Origin: Sphingobacteriaceae bacterium
Lineage (GTDB): Bacteria; Bacteroidota; Bacteroidia; Sphingobacteriales; Sphingobacteriaceae
Direction of reading: 5' to 3'
Assembly (NCBI GenBank): GCA_903642215.1
Contig: CAHJWG010000004.1
Coordinates: 170,602 to 234,601, forward strand
Length of the DNA: 64,000 nucleotides
Positions 51,690 through 59,465 of this stretch are shown in pieces. The position numbers and the translations under genes are program-made. Below the pieces are notes generated by a model. That model was not told the DNA's origin and searched no databases. It was given only the letters and a program-made list of their open reading frames with translations. The number at the start of each line of letters is the position of its first letter. Position 1 is the first letter of the stretch.

Positions 51690-51752
51690 ATCATGAATCT
51701 ATTTTTTAAGCTTCTTTTATCAACCAAAAACAAAGACGTAAAAACATTAAAA

Positions 51753-53000
51753 ATGGAAACCATCCAACCATTATTACAAAACGCCGCAAAAGCAAAACAT
51801 TCCATCAGCAGATTATCTGATCCCGAAAAAAAGCTTTTACTCGAAAAATTAGCGCATCAGATAAAAAGAAATACAGCAGCAATCATCCTCGAAAATCAAA
51901 AAGATTTAGACCGGATGGATGATTCCGATCCGAAAAAAGACCGTTTACTTCTGGATGAAAACCGTATCGATAACCTCGCTCAAAGTGTTTTGGCTGTTTC
52001 TTCGCTCACCGATCCGGCGAATCATATTCTATCAGAAAAAACTTTACCGAACGGATTATTTATTCAAAAGAAAACCGTTCCGCTGGGCGTTGTCGGCATT
52101 ATTTATGAATCGCGGCCAAACGTAACCATTGATGTTGCCGCGCTTTGCATCCGTTCGGGCAATGTTTGTGTGCTGCGTGGTGGAACCGATGCTTCTTTTA
52201 CCAATGTTTTTTTGTCGGAATTGATTCGAGGGGTTTTAGAGGATTTCGGTTTGGATAAAAATATCGTACAGCTGCTGCCGACCGATCGGAAGTTTATCCG
52301 GGAAATGTTGACAGCTACAAAATATATTGATGTGATTATTCCCAGAGGTTCACAGCAACTGATTGATTTCGTACGAGATAACGCCAAAGTGCCGATGATT
52401 GAAACCGGTGCCGGCGTTTGCCATACGTATGTGGAGAAAACGGCTGACTTGGAAAAAGCCGCTGCCATTGTGGTAAATGCAAAAGTTTCCCGTCCGTCGG
52501 TTTGCAATGCTTTGGATACTATTTTGGTTGATGAAGCCGTTGCCGAAAAACTACTGCTAAAAACAGCATTGCAATTTCAGGATTTTCAAGTTGAGATTTT
52601 TGCAGATGAACGTGCCTTTTCTATCCTCAAAAAAAGCAATTATCCTTATTTGCAGCAAGCCAAACCGGAAGATTTTGGCCGCGAATTCCTGAATTTTAAA
52701 TGTTCGGTAAAAGTAGTTTCCGGTTATGATGAAGCGTTGGAACACATCGAAAAATATTCCTCCAAACACTCGGAAGCGATCATTTCCCAAAACCAAAACC
52801 TGTGCGAAAACTTTTTAAGTGAAGTAGATGCCGCAGCTGTTTACGTTAACGCTTCCACCCGTTTTACCGATGGCGGCGAGTTTGGTTTAGGTGCCGAAAT
52901 TGGAATTTCTACCCAAAAACTGCATGCCCGCGGCCCGTTTGCTTTAGAGAAATTGGTTACGGAAAAATGGATTGTGCGCGGAGCCGGGCAGGTGCGGTGA
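51753..53000 (+). CDS. proA: Gamma-glutamyl phosphate reductase
   Basis: The start is the ATG at 51753 (METIQPLLQNAAKAKHSI); the frame stays open upstream into repeat DNA to 51684, but that part is not family sequence. The 415-residue aldehyde-dehydrogenase-like enzyme has GVVGIIYESRPNVTIDVAALCIRSGN, the active cysteine C251 in SRPSVCNALDTILVDE, and DAAAVYVNASTRFTDGGEFGLGAEIGISTQKLHARGPF. It makes glutamate semialdehyde for proline. One R3 12-mer lies inside at 52189. Confidence 0.95.
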   Translation: METIQPLLQNAAKAKHSISRLSDPEKKLLLEKLAHQIKRNTAAIILENQKDLDRMDDSDPKKDRLLLDENRIDNLAQSVLAVSSLTDPANHILSEKTLPNGLFIQKKTVPLGVVGIIYESRPNVTIDVAALCIRSGNVCVLRGGTDASFTNVFLSELIRGVLEDFGLDKNIVQLLPTDRKFIREMLTATKYIDVIIPRGSQQLIDFVRDNAKVPMIETGAGVCHTYVEKTADLEKAAAIVVNAKVSRPSVCNALDTILVDEAVAEKLLLKTALQFQDFQVEIFADERAFSILKKSNYPYLQQAKPEDFGREFLNFKCSVKVVSGYDEALEHIEKYSSKHSEAIISQNQNLCENFLSEVDAAAVYVNASTRFTDGGEFGLGAEIGISTQKLHARGPFALEKLVTEKWIVRGAGQVR

Positions 53001-53319
53001 GTTGTCATCTCAACGGCAGGAGAGGTCTTATCCAAGGCGTTTGAAAGAAGATATCTTTTGGAAGTACATTCAGGTAAATATGTTCAATTGTGCCAATGCT
53101 GTTTTTATTCCGGTAAAAACAGTAGTGGACAGTAGTGCCGCAATTTCAATTCGTTTACGCTTATTAAGGGTTGTTTTTTCCTTTATAAAAATAATACGGA
53201 TGAACGCTTTCTCTATCCATTCTTGCCGAAAGTAGTTTAAGTTTCTAAAAACTTATAAAATAACCCTGTGTTACAATTTTTATAACCATTAATTAAATAA
53301 ACCACTAAAATTTAAGTTT
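53001..53319. other. 319-nt intergenic region with R2 half-copy and R3 pair
   Basis: Directly after the proA stop comes a partial R2 palindrome (GTTGTCATCTCAACGGCAGG... to about 53060). At 53096-53125 an inverted R3 pair, ATGCTGTTTTTA and TAAAAACAGTAG, has a 6-nt spacer and can form a hairpin. No credible gene; an 87-codon frame at 52972 overlaps proA out of frame. The last 100 nt before the Mn-catalase gene are AT-rich and may hold its promoter, but no clean TAnnTTTG was found. Confidence 0.65.
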
Positions 53320-54222
53320 ATGATTTTAAAAGCAGACAAGATCGCTGTAGAGTTACCGATCCCAAACAATCCTGCTCCGAATGATGCAGCCGCCATCCAG
53401 GAATTACTTGGCGGTAAATTCGGAGAAATGTCAACCCTGATGAACTACACTTTCCAATCGTTCAACTTTAGAGGGAGAAAACGCTTACGTCCGTATTACG
53501 ATGTAATTGCCAGTATTGCAGGTGAAGAATACAGCCATATCGAAGCTGTTTCTTATGCCATTAACTTGCTGTTAACCGGTTCTACAACCCGTGGCCACGA
53601 CCCAAAACCGGGGCCGCTTAAAGAAGTAGTTGATGCCCGCAATACCTATCACTTTTTATCAACGGCACAAACTGCCACGCCAACAGATTCAATGGGTAAT
53701 TTTTGGACCGGCCAAAACGTTTTTAACAGCGGAAACCTGCGGCTTGATTTATTGCATAATTTCTTTTTAGAATGCGGTGCACGGGCTAACAAAATGAAGG
53801 CTTACGAAATGGTAACCGATCCGTGTGCCAGGGAAATGATCGCTTATTTACTGGTTAGAGGTGGTTTGCACGTGGTTGCTTATGCCCGTGCTTTAGAGCA
53901 TTTAACCGGCGTTGCAGTAACCAAATTAGTGCCTACGCCGGAGTTAAGCAACAAGGCTTTCCCGGAAACCCATAAATGGGAATCCCAGGATTCTCACTTA
54001 AAATTATATACGTATAGCGAAAAGGATTTCCAGCAGGCAGGATTGATTTGGAACGGCCCCCATCCGGAAGACGGCAAACCTTTGGAAGTAGTTTTTGGTG
54101 CGCCGGAAGGTTTTACGCCGCCGGATTTGGAAGAAGAACCACAACTAAGTGCTCCCGGAGCAGAGGATATCGATCCGGATATGTTTAAGGATATCGCTAA
54201 AAAAATGGGTATCAAAATCTAA
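53320..54222 (+). CDS. Manganese catalase
   Basis: The 300-residue four-helix-bundle di-manganese catalase has GGKFGEMSTLMNYTFQSFNFRG (E36), IAGEEYSHIEAVSYAINLLLTGST (E70, H73), LDLLHNFFLECGARANKMKAYEM (E151) and LVRGGLHVVAYARALEHLTG (H184). All five expected metal ligands are seen. It converts hydrogen peroxide to water and oxygen in the cytoplasm. The C-terminal tail is Pro/Glu-rich (PPDLEEEPQLSAPGAEDIDPDMF). A perfect hairpin terminator follows. Its neighbour is the DACNV/DAC gene. Confidence 0.93.
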   Translation: MILKADKIAVELPIPNNPAPNDAAAIQELLGGKFGEMSTLMNYTFQSFNFRGRKRLRPYYDVIASIAGEEYSHIEAVSYAINLLLTGSTTRGHDPKPGPLKEVVDARNTYHFLSTAQTATPTDSMGNFWTGQNVFNSGNLRLDLLHNFFLECGARANKMKAYEMVTDPCAREMIAYLLVRGGLHVVAYARALEHLTGVAVTKLVPTPELSNKAFPETHKWESQDSHLKLYTYSEKDFQQAGLIWNGPHPEDGKPLEVVFGAPEGFTPPDLEEEPQLSAPGAEDIDPDMFKDIAKKMGIKI

Positions 54223-54230
54223 CAATTTTA

Positions 54231-54271
54231 GATGGTAAAAGAAGCATCAGCCCGATGCTTCTTTTACCATC
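54231..54271. terminator. Perfect 18-bp hairpin made of two inverted R3 12-mers
   Basis: GATGGTAAAAGAAGCATC (54231-54248), 5-nt loop AGCCC, and the exact complement (54254-54271), followed by TC and a T run. It acts as a terminator for the Mn-catalase gene. Confidence 0.85.
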
Positions 54272-54353
54272 TCTTTTTTAAAGTTGATTTGTTTCTGACA
54301 CTTTGGAAACTTGCGTTTAATGCAATAATCAACATAAAACTGACATATATCAG

Positions 54354-54384
54354 TTGCACACCTACTCAATTTAGATTAGTTTTG
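54354..54384 (+). promoter_or_regulatory. Promoter of the DACNV/DAC gene
   Basis: TTG (54354-54356), exactly 20 nt, TAGTTTTG (54377-54384). Full consensus match, predicting a leader of about 25 nt before the ATG at 54415. Confidence 0.75.
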
Positions 54385-54414
54385 ATACTTACCTAAGTTT
54401 GCCTTCCGTGCCTG

Positions 54415-55593
54415 ATGAATTACGCTTTAACCAATTTAACAACCGGGAAAATTATTCCTGAACCAACTTATCAGGCAGCACGTGCCGTATCTGCCGCTGT
54501 AGAATATCACTTCCGGCAATACTTTGATGCAGCGCGTTTAAGAGGTTTGGAAGAGTTGATCCACGAACCTAATTCGGCAATTATCGAAGCCATTATCGAT
54601 GTTGCTTTCTGGGCAAGTTTAGGTAAAGAAGAAGGCCGTTCGCCAAAAATATCCCTTGCCTTCTTGCCGCCGGAAATGGCCGGTTTACCGATGGTTTTTG
54701 AACGCCGGCTGTTGCTGCAATCACACGTGTTAACAAAACTGGCACCCGCGGTAGAACGTCCGGGTATCCATTTAGGGATTTGGATCGAAGCCGGCGAATT
54801 ATATATTTGGGGAACTACACGCGATATCCCGAGTTTGTGTTTTGTACTGGAAGTGATAGAACCCGGTTCCCTGGTGGTTAAACACCGGCGGAATGACGGG
54901 ATCGGAAAATATGTAAACGTAGCCACAATTAAAGGTGATAAAGTAAAAGTGGTGGATGAACACCGCAACAGCACTTATGACAGGCCGCCGATCATCAACT
55001 CCCTGCTTGGTTTTAGTTCGCCTTATACCGGTAATGATCCTATTAATATTTTGGTACAGTTAGCGGCATCCATGCGGGCACATGGCCGCGGCGGTTGTTT
55101 GTTAGTAGTGCCGGTTGATACCGATGAATGGAAAGAATCAATTATCCACCCGATTACTTATCCGGTTTTGCCTGCTTTTTCCAGATTTAACACGCTGTCT
55201 AACTCAGAAGAAAATGAAACAACCAACTTAGCTTGGCAAACTATGCTGCGGCAGGCTGTAGATAGTGTGGGCGGTTTAACGGCTGTTGACGGCGCAACCA
55301 TTATCAGCGATAAATATGAACTGCTTGCTTTCGGCGCAAAGATTGGCCGTTCCCGGAAAAGTAAACAGGTAGAACAGATTGTACTTACCGAACCGATTAT
55401 CGGCAACTTTGCAAACGTAATCCATCCGGCAATGCTGGGCGGTACACGGCACTTATCGGCGGCACAATTTGTGTTTGATCAGCGCAACGCCGTAGCTTTA
55501 GTAGCCTCGCAGGACGGGCGTTTTACCATTTTTGCTTGGTCGCCAAAGGAAGACATGGTGCATGCCCACCAAATTGATATTCTGTTATTGTAA
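54415..55593 (+). CDS. DACNV sensor domain plus DAC (diadenylate-cyclase-like) domain protein
   Basis: The 392-residue soluble protein begins MNYALTNLTTGKIIPEPTYQAARAVSAAVEYHF. The first about 200 residues resemble the DACNV sensor domain predicted next to cyclases. The C-terminal part has DAC-fold hallmarks: GGLTAVDGATIISDKYELLAFGAKI (DGA at 292-294), then LGGTRHLSAAQFVFDQRNAVALVASQDGRFTIFAW (344-377). This corresponds to DisA/CdaA DGA and RHR motifs, but the RHR reads RHL. It may make c-di-AMP or a related dinucleotide, or may have become a nucleotide sensor. It has its own consensus promoter. The domain call is from memory of family patterns, and the activity is inferred. Confidence 0.7.
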   Translation: MNYALTNLTTGKIIPEPTYQAARAVSAAVEYHFRQYFDAARLRGLEELIHEPNSAIIEAIIDVAFWASLGKEEGRSPKISLAFLPPEMAGLPMVFERRLLLQSHVLTKLAPAVERPGIHLGIWIEAGELYIWGTTRDIPSLCFVLEVIEPGSLVVKHRRNDGIGKYVNVATIKGDKVKVVDEHRNSTYDRPPIINSLLGFSSPYTGNDPINILVQLAASMRAHGRGGCLLVVPVDTDEWKESIIHPITYPVLPAFSRFNTLSNSEENETTNLAWQTMLRQAVDSVGGLTAVDGATIISDKYELLAFGAKIGRSRKSKQVEQIVLTEPIIGNFANVIHPAMLGGTRHLSAAQFVFDQRNAVALVASQDGRFTIFAWSPKEDMVHAHQIDILLL

Positions 55594-55605
55594 ATTAAAA
55601 AACTT

Positions 55606-56058
55606 TTAAAACTTTACCGTTTTCTTTCTCAAAAACTTTATAGTGATGCCGGCCGCTAATCCGCCCAAAGTGTACCACAAAACAGTTAGTATTTTAGTTT
55701 CTGTGGTGCGGGAACTTGGTGCGTTATTCAATCCCATTTTTTCGGGCATAAAAACAGCACCTGCTCCGGCGGCTAAACCCAAAAACAATCCCCGTTTAAC
55801 TGCATTTTTATAGTTGCCTGTTCCGGCCAAACTAAAATAAGCGGCGTTACTAAGGATGTCTCCGGCCAATGTCCATTTGTATAATTCTTCGTTGTTCGGC
55901 AAAGGCAAATCTGCTGCTTTTAACATTTTCGTTAACGCTTCTTCCCCGATCAAGTGGATTTTTGGCGCATCTTTATCAACTTGCCGGTAAGCTTCGTGCA
56001 ATACATTCAGGGTAACGGCGCCTGCTAATCCTCCGGTTAATGCTGTTCCTAATTTCAT
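55606..56058 (-). CDS. Hypothetical membrane protein
   Basis: The start is the ATG at 56058 ([42 protein letters not shown]); a longer frame to 56148 would run under the VF530 promoter. The 150-residue product has one helix at the start, a short soluble stretch, then helices [28 protein letters not shown] and [19 protein letters not shown] recognise the type from other Sphingobacteriaceae but no function is known. Divergent from VF530 and convergent with the DAC gene. Confidence 0.75.
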   Translation of the reverse strand: MKLGTALTGGLAGAVTLNVLHEAYRQVDKDAPKIHLIGEEALTKMLKAADLPLPNNEELYKWTLAGDILSNAAYFSLAGTGNYKNAVKRGLFLGLAAGAGAVFMPEKMGLNNAPSSRTTETKILTVLWYTLGGLAAGITIKFLRKKTVKF

Positions 56059-56089
56059 GCCTGATAAAGTTGTTCCGGCTACTATTTGT

Positions 56090-56123
56090 TTGAAGATTCG
56101 GGTACAGAAAACGTTTACTTTTG
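56090..56123 (+). promoter_or_regulatory. Candidate VF530 promoter, near-leaderless
   Basis: TTG (56090-56092), 23-nt spacer, TACTTTTG (56116-56123), only 5 nt before the ATG at 56129. Transcription would start at the start codon. Confidence 0.55.
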
Positions 56124-56128
56124 CAGTT

Positions 56129-56356
56129 ATGACACCATCCCAAATCAATAATCCGCTCCATGGGAAAACGCTGGAAACAATTTTGACAGTTTTAGTGGAG
56201 AAGTTTGGCTGGCCCGAACTGGGTGAAAGAATCAGGATTAATTGTTTTACAGATCATCCCAGCATTAAATCAAGCCTTACTTTTTTGCGGAAAACGCCCT
56301 GGGCCAGAAAGAAAGTGGAAGATTTATATGTTGATTTTTGTACTGATCAGCATTGA
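56129..56356 (+). CDS. VF530 (DUF2132) family DNA-binding-like protein
   Basis: The 75-residue product ([62 protein letters not shown]) matches the VF530 family, whose compact helical fold resembles DNA-binding proteins. The ATG at 56129 is the family start; the frame is open upstream to 56057 over the promoter. The TGA stop is the first base set of an R3 repeat (TGATACTTCTTTTA). Confidence 0.9.
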   Translation: MTPSQINNPLHGKTLETILTVLVEKFGWPELGERIRINCFTDHPSIKSSLTFLRKTPWARKKVEDLYVDFCTDQH

Positions 56357-56385
56357 TACTTCTTTTACGGCATAAAAATCAGTGC
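56356..56385 (-). repeat. R3 repeat overlapping the VF530 stop, with partner arm
   Basis: TGATACTTCTTTTACGG followed by CATAAAAATCAGTGC, ending at the stop region of the convergent DEAD-box gene. Confidence 0.7.
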
Positions 56386-57677
56386 TTCTTTTTGTTGTTC
56401 ATTTTCGCTTTTTCGCCGGAACTATAATTAAAAGTTTTGGCATTGCCGGGCTTCTTTTCGTGGAAAGCAGCACCAGCCTGCGGAGCCTGATTTTTAACTT
56501 TTACCGGCTTTACTTCCGTTTCTTTTTTCTGTTCTTTTTCGATCAGCAATTCTTCCGGCAAAGCTGAAACCGGTATTTTTTGTCCGATAGCCTGTTCAAT
56601 TTTTCTTACCGAAATTAGTTCCAGATCGGTCGCAAATGTTAGGGCCAGCGTTTCTTTGTTTTCCTGCGGAGAAGAATCGAGCACGCGTTCAACGTACAAT
56701 TCCTGCTGTAAAGGAAGCTCAAAATGGAGGATAAACGGAATATCCTTCAAATCAACATCACCGCTGTTCTCGTTAGCTGCCACAAGCACTCTTACCGTTT
56801 CATTTGCTTTAAACAGGTTAATATCTTCAAAACCTTCCGTATCCGTAAACGGCGGATTAAATAAAGCCACTTCCTTTTTTAAGCTTTGCTGCAAGTTTTG
56901 GTACACTTTTTCTGCCGTAAAAGAAGTATTTACAAACACAACGGTTTTGGTAAAAAGCTCGGTATCCTGTAAAAATAAGTTAAGCAGATTTAGCTTGGTG
57001 CGAAAGTTAGGTACGTGATACAATAACTGCTGATAGGTGTTTAACGGTGTTTCGCTGAGTTCTTCCACTTCTATAAGGGCCGGCAGTTTCATAAAAGGAT
57101 CGATCATTTTAAGCAGTTTATCGTGCACAACTTCTGTAAAAACCAAGTGCTGGCATTTAGAAATACTGTTGGCCAGTTCTGCCACCGGCAACTGCATGCC
57201 CTGCTTTACAATTAGTTCCGCATCATCCAGGATCAGCAGGTCAACTTTGTTCAGGTTTAAACCTAATTTCAGGTAAATGGCACGCGCCCTGTCCGGCGTG
57301 GCAACCACAATATCCGCGCCGTCTGCCAGGGCATCCATTTGCGCCTCCGTACCCGGAGCCGGATACAAACCAACTACCTGCAGCAATTTATTTTTGTTGA
57401 ACAAAGCAAACTGCTCCGTTACAGCGATAACTTTTTCTTTGCTTTCCGTTAAAATCAATACGCGCGGTGCATCTGCAAAACCTTGGCGCAGGCGGTTTAA
57501 AACAGCCAAAACGTAGGTGGTAGTTTTGCCGCAGCCTTCCGGGCCTGCAACGATAACATCCTGTCCGCCGATAATCCTGGGCAAAGTTTTAAGCTGAATT
57601 TCTTTAGGTTGAAGGTAACCGGCTTCGGTTACTATTTTTACCAGTTGTTTATTAAGCTTTAGTTTATCTGTCCACAT
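56379..57677 (-). CDS. DEAD-box-helicase-like protein with degenerate motifs
   Basis: The 432-residue protein has two RecA-like domains. Motif I is clear (AGPEGCGKTT, K51) and a Q-motif-like QPKEIQLKTLPRI precedes it. Motif Ib ATPDR is present. Motif II reads DDAE (151-154) in place of DEAD. In domain 2, TVVFVNTSFTAEKVYQNL fits motif IV. The motif V/VI region VLVAANENSGDVDLKDIPFILHFELPLQQELYVERVLDSS lacks the usual ARGID and HRxGRxGR residues. The C-terminus is Lys-rich (KAKMNNKKKH). ATP binding is plausible but helicase coupling is doubtful. It may be a pseudo-helicase RNA chaperone. One R3 12-mer lies inside at 56918. Confidence 0.8.
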   Translation of the reverse strand: MWTDKLKLNKQLVKIVTEAGYLQPKEIQLKTLPRIIGGQDVIVAGPEGCGKTTTYVLAVLNRLRQGFADAPRVLILTESKEKVIAVTEQFALFNKNKLLQVVGLYPAPGTEAQMDALADGADIVVATPDRARAIYLKLGLNLNKVDLLILDDAELIVKQGMQLPVAELANSISKCQHLVFTEVVHDKLLKMIDPFMKLPALIEVEELSETPLNTYQQLLYHVPNFRTKLNLLNLFLQDTELFTKTVVFVNTSFTAEKVYQNLQQSLKKEVALFNPPFTDTEGFEDINLFKANETVRVLVAANENSGDVDLKDIPFILHFELPLQQELYVERVLDSSPQENKETLALTFATDLELISVRKIEQAIGQKIPVSALPEELLIEKEQKKETEVKPVKVKNQAPQAGAAFHEKKPGNAKTFNYSSGEKAKMNNKKKH

Positions 57678-57740
57678 GAATCCAAAATTTGAATAGGAAA
57701 AAGCACGAAGATACAGTTTTGCAGATAAGCTCTATAAATC

Positions 57741-57828
57741 GTCATCCCAACAGTGGGAGAGATCTTCTTCAAACTTTTATAATTTACCGGTTAAAAAAAG
57801 ATTTCTCACTTTCAGTCAAAAAGGACAA
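57741..57828. repeat. R2 palindromic repeat (degenerate copy)
   Basis: GTCATCCCAACAGTGGGAG with GATCTTCTTCAAA on the left and AAGATTTCTCACTTTCAGTC on the right, in the gap downstream of lepB and upstream of the DEAD-box gene. Confidence 0.7.
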
Positions 57829-57831
57829 AAA

Positions 57832-58926
57832 CTAATTAATCACCTTAAAAATCCGGTTCCATCTGATGCTGTTTAAGCCGGAAGCAGTGCTGTCCGTACT
57901 CATCCAGGTAATCATGGCTTTGCCGATAATATGATCTTCGGGTACGTAACCCCAAAACCGCGAATCAAGGGAATTATGGCGATTATCGCCCATCATCCAG
58001 TAATAATTGTACTTAAAAGTGTAATTACCGGCAGGTTTCCCATTAATCAAAACCGTTTTTCCTTTGGTTTCGATTTTGTTGTTTTCGTAAAACTGAATGG
58101 CTTGCCGGTATAAAATTAATGTCGAATCGTTCAGCGGGATTGACATGCCTTTTTTCGGTATCATTAGCGGGCCGAAATTATCCTCATTCCACTTAAATTT
58201 TTCATTATGCGGAAATATCTGTAAATCATATTTGCCTTTCGGTTCAAAAACGGGTTTCACAGATTTGATGTTCGGGTAGCTTTTTAAAACAGAAACATTT
58301 GCCGTCGGAATAATCATTTCAAAAGTATTTTCGGCTGATTGCTGCCGGATTTCGATATGTAAATCCTCAATTATTTTCGGGTTAATTTCCCTTCCGTCGG
58401 TTTTTACTTCGTAGGAAGTTTGTGCTTCTTTTGCGTTAGAATTTGCTTTCCCGTTTACAAAAACCTGTCCGTTTACAATCGAAACCAAATCGCCCGGCAC
58501 GGCCTGGCAGCGTTTAATCAGGTTCGTGCGCACATCCACCGGCTTGTCAACTTCTTCAGGTTTATTAAAAACCACGATGTCGCCTTTTTTTATTTTTGAA
58601 ACTCCGGGCAACCGGAAATAAGGTAATTCAAGTCCGTCCCAATAAGTTTTGATGCTGTCGCTGGTTATGGTTGATTCTAAAAACGGGACTGCAACAGGCG
58701 TAAACGGCATCCGCGGGCCATAACTTATTTTGCTGACGAACAAATAATCGCCGGTTAATAAGGTGCCTTCCATAGAACCGGAAGGGATGGCGTAAGCAGA
58801 AAACAGCAGGCCGCGGATGATGGTGGAAGCAACTACGGCAAATAAAATGGCATCAAACCACTCGCGTGATTTACTTTTTTCAGGCTGATTTTCCTGTTCC
58901 TTTTTGGTTGTGAATTTCCGGTTCAT
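57832..58926 (-). CDS. lepB: Signal peptidase I
   Basis: The start is the ATG at 58926 (MNRKFTTKKEQENQ); a 33-residue upstream extension is unlikely. The 364-residue product has one membrane anchor (WFDAILFAVVASTIIRGLLFSAYAIP), the catalytic serine S51 in PSGSMEGTLLTGDYLFV, the general-base lysine K138 in LIKRCQAVPGD, and the C-terminal GDNRHNSLDSRFWGYVPEDHIIG. A large insert between (about 150-280) is normal for Bacteroidota forms. It removes signal peptides from exported proteins in the periplasm. Confidence 0.95.
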   Translation of the reverse strand: MNRKFTTKKEQENQPEKSKSREWFDAILFAVVASTIIRGLLFSAYAIPSGSMEGTLLTGDYLFVSKISYGPRMPFTPVAVPFLESTITSDSIKTYWDGLELPYFRLPGVSKIKKGDIVVFNKPEEVDKPVDVRTNLIKRCQAVPGDLVSIVNGQVFVNGKANSNAKEAQTSYEVKTDGREINPKIIEDLHIEIRQQSAENTFEMIIPTANVSVLKSYPNIKSVKPVFEPKGKYDLQIFPHNEKFKWNEDNFGPLMIPKKGMSIPLNDSTLILYRQAIQFYENNKIETKGKTVLINGKPAGNYTFKYNYYWMMGDNRHNSLDSRFWGYVPEDHIIGKAMITWMSTDSTASGLNSIRWNRIFKVIN

Positions 58927-59013
58927 TTTGGTTTGAGATTGAAGAAATGAGTTGCGCTTTAGCTTAGAGTTAGTGCCGGATGGTTTGTTACAGCAATTTT
59001 GGAAATATACCGG

Positions 59014-59025
59014 TAAAAGAAGCAT
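59014..59025 (+). repeat. R3 dispersed 12-mer
   Basis: CCGGTAAAAGAAGCATCGG, about 90 nt upstream of lepB and 80 nt upstream of the divergent HVA1-type gene. Confidence 0.7.
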
Positions 59026-59105
59026 CGGTTTTTGGCGGAATACTTTAACTTTTAAAAACCTTTTTTATGCAGATTGATTTTTAAAATCAGAAAAAACTAA
59101 TCAAT

Positions 59106-59318
59106 ATGAAAAAAGGAGAAAATGTAACCTGGAAATTTGGCAAAGGCGAAGCAGAAGGTAAAGTGGAAGAAACTTTTACCGAACCGGTAGAAAAAAAGAT
59201 TAAAAGTGCCAATGTAAAACGAAATGCAAGCAAGGAAAAGCCAGCCGTTTTGATTAAACAAGAAAACGGAAACGAAGTATTGAAATCTGAAACGGAGTTG
59301 AAAAAAGGAAAGAAATAG
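59106..59318 (+). CDS. DUF2945 / HVA1-type Tudor-like small protein
   Basis: The 70-residue Lys/Glu-rich product (MKKGENVTWKFGKGEAEGKVEETFTEPVEKKIKSANVKRNASKEKPAVLIKQENG) matches the short HVA1/DUF2945 beta-barrel family, present in many bacteria and fungi. The pattern GxxVxWxxGxGxxxGxV is visible at the start. Its function is not established. Monocistronic, with a terminator downstream. Confidence 0.88.
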   Translation: MKKGENVTWKFGKGEAEGKVEETFTEPVEKKIKSANVKRNASKEKPAVLIKQENGNEVLKSETELKKGKK

Positions 59319-59393
59319 ATTGCAGTCAGCTCTTTCAGTAATCAGCTTTCGGTAATCTGTATCGATAGAATTTCAATTCTGATAAAAACTTCA

Positions 59394-59405
59394 ATGCTTC
59401 TTTTA
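59394..59405 (-). repeat. R3 dispersed 12-mer
   Basis: CAATGCTTCTTTTACC, directly before the terminator hairpin at 59411. Confidence 0.65.
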
Positions 59406-59410
59406 CCAAC

Positions 59411-59448
59411 AAAAAAACCCGGGCTGTATTTACAGTCCGAGTTTTTTT
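59411..59448. terminator. Bidirectional terminator
   Basis: AAAAAAACCCGGGCTGTA and TACAGTCCGAGTTTTTTT arms, between the convergent HVA1-type and DUF6515 genes. Confidence 0.85.
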
Positions 59449-59465
59449 GGTAAAAATATTAGAAT

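Noticed and set aside
52972..53235. 87-codon frame overlapping the end of proA
   Set aside because: It overlaps proA out of frame and runs through R2 and R3 repeats, so it is likely a chance frame.
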